Assembly: GCA_026874595.1 (NCBI GenBank)
Contig: CM049310.1
Span: forward strand, 37,899,558 to 37,963,557
Length of the DNA stretch: 64,000 nucleotides
Direction: 5' to 3'
Origin: Sipunculus nudus
Lineage: Eukaryota; Annelida; Sipuncula; Golfingiida; Sipunculidae
Part shown: positions 1 to 11,901 of the stretch, in pieces
How positions within the stretch are numbered: position 1 is the stretch's first letter
Layout of the letters: every line of letters starts with the position of its first letter
Notes under the pieces: generated by a model
Databases searched by the model: none
Seen by the model: only the letters and a program-made list of their open reading frames with translations
Told to the model about the DNA's origin: nothing
Program-made: the position numbers and the translations under genes

Positions 1-359
1 CGTCAGTTTCAAGATTTTGATCATGGGAAAAATCTCATGACCTTTTGAACCCTTTTGACCTCAATATTGACCTTATTTGCATATTTGATATATCATCTAA
101 ACGGGCATGGTAAATGCAATAAGTTGATGTGTAGTTTATTATTTTTGATTAAACAGTTGAAGTATGATCATTTGAAGTAATGATCATTTCAATTTCCCCT
201 ACCCCTAGAATATGAATAGAAATCTTCAGTTGTTACAGTGTGAAAAAACACAGCCCGAAACCACTAGTGAGTCCCAGTTTATTCAATATTAACATAATAA
301 AAATATCAAAGAATAGACATATACCAATAAAAAATAGGTTTAGCTAATTGGTTTGGGGA

Positions 360-785
360 ATCAAGGTGAGTCCCTCCAGCCCACGGACTATTACCAACCG
401 ATTAACTCGCCCGAGTTCGATTATTTGCAACATCCACCCATATTTAGTAAGGTCAAGGGTCACCGGGCTACTTTGTGGTGTCGTCACGAAAATTTAAGAG
501 GAAAATGATGAGAAATGTTGAGCTATAAAATATCTCGCATGAGTTCGATTTCCAGCAAAATCCATGAATATTTGATGAGGTCAGAGGTCACCGCACTCTA
601 GAGGCACCTTGGTGACTTACCAAAAATCCTATGGAGATTCATGAAACGAAACTCAATATACATATTTACCAATAGAGTTTCTCATCTGAATTACCTTCTC
701 ATAAAAATTCCCCCAAATTTAATGAGGTCAGAGATCACCAGATCCACGACGGGCTTATTATGCACGTATGCGGTGCTCTTGTTAA
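360..785 (+). repeat. Interspersed repeat, copy 1
   Basis: This stretch reads like the block near 33,560-33,940: both contain the phrases 'gaggtcagag', a TCACAAGRC/TCACCAGA segment and the shared ending around 'tattatgcacgtatgcggtg' in the same order. The repeated 'ggtcagaggtcac' phrases give it an internal near-periodicity. No open reading frame is supported. Bases 1-359 are AT-rich with no gene seen. Confidence 0.6.
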
Positions 786-1039
786 CTTATTTTATCTTTT
801 CATGTCTTTAGAATCTCAAAATTGCTATCGCAAATTGATAGCCCCTATGGGTAGCAGGTGACAGGCACTCGCTACCGCGCAGGTGTGATTTTTCGACTGC
901 TATTTGCTAATGCGCACTTTGCGCATATCAGCCGCTCTGTGCATGATGGTAGCAAGACCAGGGGAAGCTTAGTGCGCGTTTGGCCGGACTATGCGCAAGG
1001 GTAGCAAAGGATACAAGAGATTTATCTGGAAACCGACAG

Positions 1040-1375
1040 TTCCCGCAGATATGCTGAATGGCCAATTGGCACGAATTAAATCTGTTAGGCCTAGAACCTT
1101 GTAGCGCAGAACCCGGTGGGTTTCCAGGCAAATCTGTTTGGAAACCTGAAATAAGGTCTGGGGACATATATTATATGACCTACAGGTCGAAAACAAATAT
1201 TAGAAATTGGACATAGAACTTTGCACCTAGGGAGTTCTTGTAAAAAAAAATTCTTGAAAACCCCAAGTATCCTGAATATTTTTAACCAGATCATGACATT
1301 AATAATTCATACATGCATTACCTGTATGTCAGATTCAGCTGAGCGTCCTGGCCTCTGGGCCACTTGTTCACATTG
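1040..1375 (+). repeat. Fragment of the window-wide GTCCGTC/AGCTGAGCGTCATGG repeat family (3' end)
   Basis: The segment has the family's landmark phrases in order: 'ttaggcctagaacctt', 'tttggaaacctgaaat', 'aggtct', 'cctacaggtcgaaaac', and the family terminus 'cagctgagcgtcctggcctc' at about 1338. The same family is seen at 8,536, 9,624, 20,590 and 31,918. Only this 3' part is present here, so it is an old fragment. Confidence 0.7.
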
Positions 1376-2251
1376 TACTTATAAATATGTGCTCAAATTA
1401 TTGGCTCTCATTGAGTAGAAAAATTAGATGCGCTTCTGTACCCTGGGGTCTGGTGTTTTCTACTTTAATTTTGTTTTGTTTGTTGCCATTATATATTACA
1501 CAATGATCTACACCATGCAATATATGTACTATTAAATAGGGAATTTTGGCCGGAAACAAAGATCCCACCACCCCATCCGTGAACATTTTCCAGCGATTTT
1601 CAGCCAAATACATCAGGATCAATCCTTGGGAATGGCACAGCAAGATCTGCATGCGTTTTGATATTTTTGGTTGTAAAGGTTTGTCTTTTCATTCATGCAG
1701 ATGTCGTAGTGTTTTTAATGATCGTTTCATGATAACAAGCACAAAGAGCTGAAAAGAGTGTCTCCTATAACCTCTCTTAAGGAACACTTTACTCTGTTGA
1801 GATAGTCCATGTGATTGTTGATGGTAATTCTAAAAAAAAAGATAATCGAGCTCCCGCTTACCTGGTCCTAAAATTATCAGTCAATAAGACTAGATTACAA
1901 TAAAAGTTTAAATTAAACCGTTAGAGCCAACATAGATTCTTTTAAAGTTCAATTTTTCTATAGAACGATCCAGGAATGGAATAATTAGTTTAGATAAAGC
2001 TGAGAGCCCTAGAGCAGGTACATGGAAAATATAAGAAGTACAAGACACTTTAAGCGACAGACCTGAAGATATACAGTGAGAAACAGTATATAACCGTCAG
2101 ACACTCTTATTAAAATCATTTTATGAAATTGAAATGATACGAGGTAATATTTTGAGATGTTACTTGGTGTAACCCAAGACGTAATTATAGTATATACATC
2201 CCATATGTTTGATGTAGTGGATATCGGACCTTGTACTTCACGATGGAGTTC
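1376..2251. other. Gene-free AT-rich stretch
   Basis: Short overlapping reading frames occur on both strands, but none has splice borders, a domain or biased composition. I see nothing to annotate. Confidence 0.5.
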
Positions 2252-2254
2252 TAA

Positions 2255-2528
2255 GGCCAAAAAAAAAAAGGTATGGTTCTCAGGCACTTTTTTTCAGAAA
2301 TCAGTGCGGGCGGGCGGTATTTTATTTTTGACCTTTTTTTGGATGTTTCGATAAAAATGTCATATAATTAGGAAAAAACCATGAAAATTACAAATATTTT
2401 GCTAAATACTACATAAATTGTATTATTTATCTTCTGGAAAGATAAAAATCAAAATAAAAATTTTTGATGCGGGGGTTACAATTGACGCGGGCGGTGCCTG
2501 AGAACCATACCTTTTATTTTTTTTGGCC
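2255..2528. mobile_element. PIF/Harbinger-like MITE, copy 1
   Basis: The inverted ends are about 35 bp: the left end begins GGCCAAAA and runs into 'ggtatggttctcaggcac'; the right end 'gtgcctgagaaccatacc' runs to TTTTGGCC. Both sides are flanked by TAA (2252-2254 and 2529-2531), which fits the 3-bp TWA target duplication of PIF/Harbinger elements. The body is non-coding and AT-rich with GCGGGCGGGCGG next to each end. A homologous copy lies at 53,607-53,906. The superfamily is inferred from the target duplication and terminal GG only. Confidence 0.7.
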
Positions 2529-2948
2529 TAAGTATTTTTTTTTCGGTCTCTCACTATACATCTTCAGGTCTGTCGTCAAAAGTGTCCTACACTTTTCTTA
2601 TATTTTCCACATACTTTCTTTGTCCGTCACATATCTTTCAAATTCAGATGTAAGTTGGAACCAAGAAATAATTATAAATATGTTTTAGTCATTAAAAGAA
2701 AAATGTTTAACAGTTCAATACAAAAAAAATAGAAAGTCGTTCGATACTTAAACAGACTTTGAACATACTCTGAGACTCTTTTGATGGTTTGACCAGTTTA
2801 GAGCGGTTTTAGAGTCTGTTTTCAGTTATACACCTTTCGAGCATACTGATTCAGTTAGATACTTACAATTGTGAAACATAGATATTGCTGATCAGTAAAA
2901 CTAATTTCTGGCATACGGTCTTTTTCAAAGTTGGCACTTATTTAATAA

Positions 2949-3432
2949 AGCCTCGGTCACAACCAGCTGCGGTCACCGCACATCGTAGATCAATGTTCGG
3001 CTTTTGAAACCACAGTTATACTTATGCGGCCGACGTGCAGGAACGGCAAGGTGTCTTCCTCATTATTACGGCCATCGCACGGTAAAGTAAGCTAACCCTG
3101 CGGACGCCGCAAGCTAACCCTGCGGAAGCCGTAAAGACCCCTTACGACAGCCGCAGGTACACCGTACTTCTCTCGGCTAGCAGAGTAGGCGTTAAAAATC
3201 GCTCGGGCATCCTACGACATCCATAATCTACTGTAGGGTCCCGTACGGAGCCCGTAGGTGGCTGCCTGACGCACGGCCGCCGCATCAACTTAAGCACTTG
3301 CGCTAATGTCAGTTACGGTCGTTGCGGAGCCCCTGCGGCCTTTGAAAAACGCACGGTTGCCAAGCGTCTGCCGCACGAAATAGCCCAAAACACTCGTCGT
3401 ACGGCGACCGTATCCCGGTTGTGACCGAGGCT
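2949..3432. mobile_element. GC-rich non-autonomous TIR element (MITE-like)
   Basis: The ends form a perfect 16-bp inverted repeat: AGCCTCGGTCACAACC at 2949 and its complement ending at 3432. The body is strikingly GC-rich against AT-rich flanks and full of short palindromic GCGGC/GCCGC and 'cggtcaccgcac' motifs, including a short duplication 'gcaagctaaccctgcgg'. There is no coding sequence. The superfamily is not identifiable because the flanking duplication is unclear. Confidence 0.65.
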
Positions 3433-3443
3433 ATAGACAGCCT

Positions 3444-3745
3444 GTTACAACTGATAATGTAATAATCGTCTTATAATGTAACATCAACCGATAATGTAAT
3501 AACAAATCAACAGGTAATGTAACACAAACTGATAATGTAATAACAAATGAACTGATAATGTAATACTAACCGATAACGTAATAAAACATCAACCGATAAT
3601 GTTACAATAACCGATAATGTAAAACAAAATCAACCTATAACGTAATAACTTTTGCTAACCGATAACGTAATAGGAAATTACCCGATAATGTAACAAAGTT
3701 CCCAAATCGTTAATGTAAAAAAAAATCAACCGGTAATGTAGTAAC
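3444..3745 (+). repeat. Minisatellite in left inverted end of the foldback element
   Basis: More than ten copies of an approximately 18-25 bp unit with core 'ccgataatgtaata' separated by variable 'aaatcaa'-like spacers. The same array in reverse complement occupies about 6,958-7,253 with the units in matching order, showing the two ends were copied or converted as a block. Confidence 0.8.
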
Positions 3746-4863
3746 ACTTCAGCGTGCCTGACCACTCCATGGAAGCCACTTTTAATCCAATAATAGCCCT
3801 ATGTGTGACACCTTAAGTGTGTTTCATATCAATTCATTGCAAGCCTTTTTTTTAATTTGGGATATCTTGCTGTGTCATGGTTAAATTGATGTCAGCCGGC
3901 AAAGAGATCTGGACACACAATCTTCACCCTATGGAGTCCTTGTGATAATGATATTTGACATGTTCGATGTCCTAAGTTGAGCTGTATTATCATACACTCT
4001 ATATGAAGTGCGAGAGAAAAGGGTACCTCTTGATATCGGATAACAAAATTCCCCTTGGGAAACAGCACGGTACAACGAATATATGCTTGCAAATATCAAG
4101 AAAGGACGAATTCTGAAATATTTAAAAAAATATGATTAAAATACATGTAATTTTAAAAACGACATAAATATCATCAGATGAACAAAAATCGACGGACGCA
4201 AGATAGGCGACGAAAAAGGGGTCATATAGCAGAAACCCGTTTCTAGCTAAACAATCGAGCATCCTAGCATGAATAATTAAGAATTATAGAGACATTTTAA
4301 TTTTTTAGATAACGCCTCCTTGCGGGAAAACATGAGAACACTGGTTCGACTTCTTACTGACACGGACCTTAAATTACCGGAACTCACAGGAACTGACCGA
4401 AACTGACTGAATTAAAATGCTATTCGCTAATATTTGTTTAGTCTTAGCATAAATTTTAATTTTGTCATGAAGTGTTCTATTCCATGTATTTTGTTTTTAA
4501 TTTAATTTACACTGGTACAAGTATTGTTTCCCCTGCGAATATTATAATATCTGCAACGTCATTTGGATAAGGCATTCCAAACTAAATTTGATTAATAAAC
4601 AGAGCAGCTTTTTTTTTATTATGTAAAAGACATTCAATGAATACAATTATCAGTATTTTATTCATTTATATCTGCTGTTTTGTTTATCAAATTGTTAAAA
4701 TTGTATCTGCAACAATCATAATTTAATTTATGAGTTAAAGATAATAAGGGTAGCAAATTCCAAGGCATTATATATGTATTGGTAATGTATTAATGCGCTG
4801 TGTGAATGTTTTTTTACTCAAAATTAATTGGTTGTAGTGAAACTTCAAATTTGTTTTTTCAAA

Positions 4864-4865
<2 letters not shown>

Positions 4866-4893
<28 letters not shown>
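4866..4893. repeat. (CA)n microsatellite
   Basis: An uninterrupted CA run inside the foldback element, followed by a short TTTA run. Confidence 0.9.
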
Positions 4894-4896
<3 letters not shown>

Positions 4897-5329
4897 TTAT
4901 TTATTTATTCATAAGACGTAGCAATTTGTGGCCTAGCATCCAGACAAGTCCTGGTGAAATCACGTATAGATAAAAATACGAGCTTCATGGGAGATTGGTC
5001 TTTTATTTGTCATATCTGGATACTGTAGGTCGGTGCTAATTGGACCTATCCTCATTTGCCCTTAGAGAAATTAGTTTTTGACATGCATGTTTTAATATCA
5101 TCACACGCAGATTTATGTAATATTGTGAAGTATTATAAACATGTTACATTCTTTGCTTGTTTTCTTTGTAACTTTATTTTCCTCATCACTTGGTCAAAAA
5201 TGGTCGTATCAACTTCAAATTTACCTCATTTTGTTTGGCTTTTCCTTAACTCGAACTCCTGTTTTCAATAAGGACATATGACGTTGTCTGTTTAACCTTT
5301 CATTTCCACATTTTGCCTTCCATTTTGCC

Positions 5330-6470
5330 AACCTCAGGTTGTCTAGTTTGTTTGTTTGTCTATCTGTCTGTCTGTCTCCAGCCTTAAATACACAGTTTTG
5401 CAGCGATCGTTTTCAAACTTACACAGTTGATAAACAACTAAAAGTCCCCGAAGCCTTTAGATTTTTTTCATTATTGGTCAAAGGACAAGGTCAAGGTCAT
5501 CGAAAAACGTCGAAAATAAATTTTCGTCATAACTTCGTCAATATTACACCTATCATCACAAACTTAGACTCAATTTCTTCCTCTGGGCTTTCTCCATTAT
5601 CTGGTCTAGTCGATTGGTCTCAATCTTGTGTCACTTTGTGTTTGTCTTTTTGTCAGTTGCCCTCAATTTCGTCTGCTTGCTGGTTCTTGCGGTTGCAATT
5701 AGCAATCTACGGGCCACAGTTTTGCAGGAATCCTCTTGAAACTGGAAAATCTTATGTCTTACACTAATATCTCAAAAGTAGTTTTTATTTTCGGGATATG
5801 GCCGCTAGGGGGCGCTGCACTTGAACCTCTACAACATATAATTGTTTGGCCATAACTTCAAAACTATAATCCTAAATTACATACACTGTAGCTTATTTCC
5901 TTTCTCTGGGTCTCTGTCATAACTTGGTTATGTCATCTGGTCTCAATCTTGTGTCACTTTGTCACAATATCTGTCTGTTTGTCAGTTGCCCCTCAATTTC
6001 GTCTGCTTGCGGGTTCTTGCGTGTTACAATGAGCAATCTACGGGCCACAGTTTTGCAGGAAATCTTTTGAAACTGATACATCTTATGTCTTACACTAATA
6101 TCTCGAACGTGATTTTTTCGGAATATGGCCGCTAGGGGGTGCTGCACTCGAACCTCTACAACATATCATTTTTGGCCATATCTCCAAAACCATCAACCTT
6201 ATCTACATAAAGTGTCGCTTCTTTTGTTTCTTTTTACCTTCCCATCAGATTATCTAACCATCTCTTATAACAAATGTTTCACTTTGTCAGTATGTCTTTC
6301 TGTTTGTCAGTAGTCCTCAATTTAGCGTGCTTGCTGTTTCTTGCACTTGACATTTAGCATTCTACAGGCCACAGTTTTGCACGAATCACTTTGTAACTTA
6401 CTTGTATCGTATATTGGAATGATTTCTGGAAGCTGTATGTGTATTTTATAGAGGTTTAAGTTCAAGGTCA
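5330..6470 (+). repeat. Tandemly duplicated interior block of the foldback element
   Basis: A block of about 0.32 kb containing 'gtctcaatcttgtgtcactt', 'gggccacagttttgcagga', 'ggccgctagggggcgctgca' and 'aacctctacaacatat' occurs twice (about 5,620-5,850 and 5,935-6,175), and a third diverged partial copy follows to 6,470. An open frame of 142 codons at 5,339-5,767 spans the CTGT-rich head of the block but has no protein-like features, and the frame is not kept in the other copies, so I do not call it a gene. Confidence 0.65.
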
Positions 6471-7261
6471 TCAAAACACGTCAAAATCTTATTCCCCCTA
6501 ACTTTGTCAAAATTGGTTCTATCTTCACAAACAATGGCTCATTTTCTGTCTCTTCGTCATTGTTAAATCATTTGCTTATTTCTACGTCATTTCCGGCAAG
6601 CGTTCGACCTCTTGTCGTCTAGTTTTTTTCATTATTCTGTAGGGTACTTACGAGCCCCAGAGCTCGGAGAATATAGGTTGAAGTGATTTAAATTCAGATT
6701 TCCAAAGAAATTTTTTTATGGAACTCCATGGGTTTCAGTTATAAGAGTCTAGGTCCAGCGGTTATGATTTGTGGTCTGTTCACGCACGAACGGCGGACAA
6801 AGAGTGATCGCTATAGCTCGGATGACTTTCATTCAGCTAAGCTAAAATATACATGCAATGAATTGTTAGGATACATGCGAAATCTCTCACACTTAGGATA
6901 ATAATAGGATTTAGAAGTGGCTTCCACGGAGTGGTCAGGCATGCTGAAGTGTTACTACATTACCGGTTGATTTTTTTTTTACATTAACGGTTTGGGAACT
7001 TTGTTACATTATCGGGTAATTTCCTATTACGATATCGGTTAGCAAAAGTTATTACGTTATCGGTTGATTTTGTTTTACATTATCGGTTATTGTAACATTA
7101 TCGGTTGATTTTTTATTACGTTAAGTGTTAGTATTACATTATCAGTTGATTTGTTATTACATTATCAGTTTGTGTTACATTACCTGTTGATTTGTTATTA
7201 CATTAACGGTTGATGTTACATTATAAGATGATTATTACATTATCAGTTGTAACACAGCCTT

Positions 7262-8064
7262 ATAGCATTCGACCTTTGTAAAATTCAAGTCTCCTAATTT
7301 TACCATCCACAAATGATAAACATTCTTCGAGCATATACCGATTCAGATAAATGTCTGCTAAACAGTCAAACACCTGCTAAAGTTAAAAACTTTCGTGATG
7401 TTGTTTCAAAGCGAAGCTTATGTTTTACGTAATTTCATAAAACTAGAAAATGCTTTTGCTTCTGTAATGCAGCTGGAAAGTGTATTTTAAAGTTCTGGTG
7501 CAGCATAACTGATACACCTTTCTCTATAGGTTTTGGTTTTACCAATATTAAATATTTTCTTGACGAAAGTGCTTAAGCTAGCTTGAATATGTCTAAAGTG
7601 TCTCAATTATATTTTGGTGACTGGCCATATGTAGTATTAAAATTATGAACCAATTGTTAAGGTATCTGGAGCCAACGGAAGTCTGCTAAATTAGGGGTTA
7701 TGTGTCAGTTACGTCTGTTTGTTGACTGTACGTGGGTCTGTATTCTGAACTCTTTGTTATTTATGAATCTGAAAACTGACCCCCAATTCAAAAGAGCATT
7801 GTGTAATTGTAACCAGTCCATTTACAACCATGTACAAAGTTTTGATATTGTTGTGCAGTGGTAACTACTGCATCACATCTTACGTAATTGTTTTGAAGCA
7901 TTTAATGATGACCGCTATCGATTTAGACGTTACTCCCATGAAATGCAACCGTATGTGATATAATATTTATTCTAAACAGGTTATGGGGGATAAACTGTAA
8001 AAGTGTACAATTTTACCATTGTGAATACTGATTGACTTTAAAAGCTCTCTTTTAAGTTTGTCAG
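7262..8064 (+). other. Upstream intron or flank of the discoidin/Link gene
   Basis: No exon is supported here. The sequence ends in a good acceptor ('tttgtcag') at 8064. The preceding exon, which should carry the signal peptide and the first discoidin cysteine, was not found in this window and may lie before it or be too short to see. Confidence 0.4.
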
Positions 8065-8255
8065 GTTTCGTTAGTTGAGAAGGCCCCGGTGGTGTTTTTC
8101 GGGGCATCAAGCACCCACAATAACAACTATGGATACGGCCCGCATCAGGCCCGCGTGGGAACGATAGAGACCATCTCTCCCTACATGTCTGGTGGATGGA
8201 CTGCTGGGACGGACGCACCCGGGGAGTACATAGAAGTGGATTTTGGGTCATCAAG
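8065..8255 (+). CDS. F5/8 type C (discoidin) domain, exon 1 of those seen
   Basis: The acceptor is TTTGTCAG and the donor AAG|GTAACA; an in-frame TAA at 8053 shows that coding cannot continue upstream without splicing. The peptide contains GASSTHNNNYGYGPHQARVG, matching the discoidin ASS..N.NYGP..AR strand, then GGWTAG and GEYIEVDFGSSR, matching the W.A..(N/E)(Q/Y)(W/I)(L/E)VDLGS element. The exon ends in phase 2. It begins after the usual first cysteine of the family, so at least one more exon must precede it. Confidence 0.85.
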
Positions 8256-8535
8256 GTAACACAAAGTGAAATATACCAGGTTTATTTAATGGCAATTATT
8301 TACACTGATTACCCTCCCACTCCCACTTCTCCACCCCCAGAGCAATATGCCTGTCAGTCATGTTTGTTTTAACATATATCGCAAAGCGTTAAATGTAATA
8401 GAACTTTTCTGCGACATACAAGTTTGCACATATTCACTGCGCTTCTTCCAGCGTATTCTGTTTTTTTGAGTACATAAACAATCTGATATTGACAACCTGG
8501 TTAAGGTTACTTTATTGTTAGCTAATTGCTCTGTA

Positions 8536-8880
8536 GTGATTAACCTTTGTCCGTCGTCCGGCCAGCCGTCCGTTAACATGGCACAAATCGTAACTGTTAG
8601 ACACAGAATCATCTAACGTAATAGCCCTTGAGGTCCATGGCAAATCGCCTCTTAAACCTGAAATTAGGTCATAGTGACCTATTTTGCAAAAACATGATTG
8701 TTGGACAGTCAGACAGAGCACAAGTTGTATTCGTTAACCCATGAACATTCTAATGTAACATCATGGGAAGTCTTGGGCAAATCTCCTCGGAAACCTGACC
8801 AAAACTTAATTTTGAGCAACCAGACAGTCAGACAAGGCACATCACGTAACTGTAAGACCGAGAACCTTCCAATGTGATAT
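8536..8880 (+). repeat. AGCTGAGCGTCATGG-family repeat, internal units
   Basis: Sits in intron 1 and shows the family phrases 'ctttgtccgtcg', 'gttaacatggcacaaatcgt', 'cctgaaattaggtcatagtg', repeated at an approximately 120-180 bp spacing. Several phrases occur twice, showing internal tandem units. Confidence 0.65.
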
Positions 8881-9329
8881 AAGCTAGCAATATATTGCTT
8901 CCAATAAAAGTCCTTTGCACGCCTCCTTCGATTCTTGAAAGTCGGTGACTGCAACCTATATTTTGAGTTTAGCACAGCACGATACAGGTGGGCACAAATC
9001 ATAACAATTGAACTCAGGGAAATCCTGGGTAAACTTCTTTCCACACATGATAGAATGCTGCGAGAGGACAACCTGGTTTTGAGCACCCAGAAAGTGATGG
9101 TTTATATGTTTTTCAACTTTTTAATGTTTAAAATAGCGTTTTGCTAAAACACCAATAAATCCATTACAGGGGCGGTATAGGAACTCGTCTTAACATCAAT
9201 TATCTAGAGTTCATTAATATACACATAGTAAGGTGAAAATCACATATATTCTAGAGAAGGGTAGATGGCAAGGTGGCTTTAACGTTTCTTCGACTGCAGT
9301 GTTTTGGAACTAAACCATTGTCTTCTTTT

Positions 9330-9590
9330 TCTTCCCCCACTTCCGCTGAACAGGGGAACATTGATTTAGGTTTGTCTGTCTGTCCCTCTGTCTGTCTTTC
9401 CCTCTGTCTGTCTGTCTGTCTGTCCGTCTGTCAGGTTTGTTTCCGTGCGATAACTTTACCAAATTTTATTCGATTTCATTCAAATTTGGGTCTGTGATTG
9501 CTCTCATGCATACCCTGGTTGATCTTGGTTTTGAAGTGTCTATCTGAAAAAAATTTTCTCCAGCTCAAAAACAATATTATCAAATTTTGG
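9330..9590 (+). repeat. CTGTCTGTC-containing interspersed repeat, copy 1
   Basis: Begins near 'ggggaacattgatttaggt', runs through a (GTCT)n/(CTGT)n tract, then 'gtgattgctctcatgc' and 'gtgtctatctgaaaa'. A second copy lies at 28,835-29,035 with the same order of landmarks. Confidence 0.7.
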
Positions 9591-9623
9591 TCTAACTTCT
9601 CAATGTGTTTTAGTTTTTAACTT

Positions 9624-11440
9624 AGCTGACTGTTAGTTATCTGAGCTATAGCGATCACTCTTTGTCCGTCGCCCGTCCGGTCGTCCGGCCATCAGACTGT
9701 CTGTCCTTTAACGGGGCAGAGGTCATATCAGCTGGACCTGGAATCTTCTAACATGACCTCCAGGGAGTTCCATAAAAATCTACTTGAAAACCTGGAATTA
9801 GGTCTCTGTTACCCATGTTCTTTGAGCTATGGGGCTCCATTTGATACAAAAGCCCAAGTATCTGAACGACTAATTCATTGATACCATTATTTATTTGCCT
9901 AGATATTTATCATGGAGTGCTTCATCAGTTTCTGCAGACTGGTGGCACTACCTGTATTTTTTCGATTTTTTTATGATTTTTCCTCTATTTTCGAGACCTT
10001 AAGGGATGTGGTCATCTGTTAATAGGGACATATCGTAACAACCGGACCTAGAAACTTCTATCTTGAAATGCAGAGAGCTCAGTGAAAGTCCATTTGGAAA
10101 CCTAAAATTAGGTCTCCGTTACCTATGTTCTTTGAGCTCTGGGGCTCCGAAGTACTCCCCCAGAATAATGGAAAATTTGTTACAAAAGCTCCAGTATCTA
10201 AAAAAAACTAATGCATTCATCACCATGTTTCTTTGCATGGATATTGGTCATGGAATGTTTCATCAGTTACTGCAGACAAGTGGCGCTACCTGTATTCTTT
10301 CGATTTTTTTACGATTTTTTTCTCTATTTTTGAGACCTTAAGAGATGTGTTTATCTGTTAACAGGGCACATATCGTAACAACCGGACCTAGAATCTTCTA
10401 TCTTGATATGCATGGAGGTCCATGAAAGTCCATTTGGAAGCCTAAAATTAGGTCTCTGTTACCCATATTCATGGAGCTATGGGACTCCAAAATAACCCCC
10501 TCCCCCCCCCCCCCCCTCCCGGCCCCTCCAATTAATGGACAGTTTGATACAAAAGCTCCAGTATCTGAACAGCTATTGCATTGATCACCATGATTCGTTG
10601 GATGGATATTGGTCATGGAATATTTCATCAGTTTCTGCCGACTGGTGGCGCCACCTGTTTTTTTTATCAAACTTTTGCCCATTTTTTTTCTTTCTTTTAG
10701 ATCTTCAAAGATGTTGTCACCCGTTAACAGGGCACAAATTGTAACCATTGGACCTCGAATCTGCTAACATGACATCCACGGAGGTCCATGAAAGTCCATT
10801 TGGATTTTTTTTTCTCTATTTTTAAGACCTTAAGAGATGTGTTTATCTGTTAACAGGGCACATATCGTAACAACCGGACCTAGAATCTTCTATCTTGATA
10901 TGCATGGAGGTCCATGAAGGTCCATTTGGAAGCCTAAAATTAGGTCTCTGTTACCCATATTCATGGAGCTATGGGACTCCAAAATACCCCCCTCCCCCCT
11001 CCCCTCCCGGCCCCTCCGAATAATGGAAATTTTGATACAAAAGCTCCAGTATCTGAACAGCTATTGCATTGATCACCATGATTCTTTGGATGGATATTGG
11101 TCATGGAATATTTCATCAGTTTCTGCCGACTGGTGGCGCCACCTGTTTTTTATCAAACTTTTGCCCATTTTTGTCTTTCTTTTAGATCTTCAAAGATCTT
11201 GTCACCCGTATACAGGGCACAAATTGTAACCATTGGACCTCGAATCTTCTAACTTGACATCCACGGAGGTCCGTGTAAAATCTGCTTGGAAACCTGAAAT
11301 TTAGTCTCTGTTACTCATATCCTCTGTGCAATGCTTAAGTTTAATGGGGATATCACCTACAAAATTTGCCATTGATAAAATTCCTGTTGTGAATGTTTTC
11401 CTAGTCAGCTGAGCGTCATGGCCCTTGGTCACTTGTTATG
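9624..11440 (+). repeat. Full-length-looking AGCTGAGCGTCATGG-family element with tandem core
   Basis: The left end is 'cttagctgactgttagttat' followed by 'gagctatagcgatcactctt' and GTCCGTC; the right end is 'cagctgagcgtcatggccct' plus 'tggtcacttgtt'. Between them a unit of about 0.36-0.42 kb with 'ggcacatatcgtaacaaccg', 'cataaatttgg'-like text and 'ctggtggcgccacctg' is repeated about four times. Two of the units (about 10,370-10,740 and 10,855-11,220) are almost identical except for poly-C length. No protein is encoded. The same ends recur elsewhere in the window, so this is probably a bona fide mobile or satellite-like repeat. Confidence 0.7.
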
Positions 11441-11795
11441 TTCGCCTGCAGATGTCTCCACATGTCATAGTGGATTTTGGTCCTATTTCTCAATGTGTTT
11501 TAGTTTTCATGTTTGCCTTTAGATGTCATAAAAGTTAGGATATTTTTTAAACACAAAAAATACTGTTGACTAAGAAAAATCATTTTGGAGATCCAATGTT
11601 CTTATTTAAAAATTCTTTTTCTTTTATGAAAAGTATATAAATTTGGTATTAATTAAACAAATTAAACTCATACTAGTCTTCATTTCTGTAATAGATCCTG
11701 TTGATATATTTATTGTAGAATACCATGATAAAATTAATTGAATTCAGATGTGAGAACAATTTCCCATATTTTTTTTTCCTTTCATTTGTTTCAAG
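11441..11795 (+). other. Unremarkable intron sequence
   Basis: AT-rich end of intron 1 leading to the acceptor of exon 2; a pyrimidine-rich tract precedes TTTCAAG at 11,795. Confidence 0.5.
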
Positions 11796-11901
11796 ACTTG
11801 TGAACATGGTGGTTACCCAAGGTGCTTATGGTCGGAATGAATGGGTGAAACGGTTTTCCCTCGAGCACAGCATGGACGGTGAGACGTTCACGCCAGGAGG
11901 G
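11796..11901 (+). CDS. F5/8 type C domain, exon 2
   Basis: A phase-2 start restores an Arg codon across the junction with the previous exon. The peptide reads LVNMVVTQGAYGRNEWVKRF then SLEHSMDGETFTPGG, matching the family pattern V..(V/I)(V/I)TQG......WV..F.(V/L)(E/Q)(Y/H)S.DG..(W/F). Donor GGG|GTATGT. Together with the exons on each side it completes the beta-sandwich core. Intron 1 (8,256-11,795) contains the interspersed repeats listed separately. Confidence 0.9.

Larger units (their letters stand above)
3444..7253. mobile_element. Foldback-like element with minisatellite terminal inverted repeats
   Basis: The left end (3444 to about 3850) and right end (about 6845 to 7253) are nearly identical in inverted orientation, starting at GTTACAACTGATAATG. 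Each end is an array of 'accgataatgtaataacaaa'-type units with variable spacers, followed by a unique segment containing 'cttcagcgtgcctgaccac'. The interior has a CA microsatellite and a duplicated block (see 5,330-6,470). No transposase reading frame was found, so it is non-autonomous or degenerate. Long subrepeated inverted ends are the hallmark of foldback-type DNA transposons; assignment to a superfamily is not possible from sequence alone. Confidence 0.7.

Noticed and set aside
3441-3745. CRISPR-like array of short spaced repeats
   Set aside because: Repeats and spacers are both variable and AT-rich, the array is mirrored at the other end of an inverted-repeat element, and the genome is eukaryotic.
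5339-5767. Open frame of 142 codons on the + strand
   Set aside because: It starts in a (CTGT)n-rich repeat, overlaps a tandemly duplicated non-coding block and the frame is broken in the other copies.
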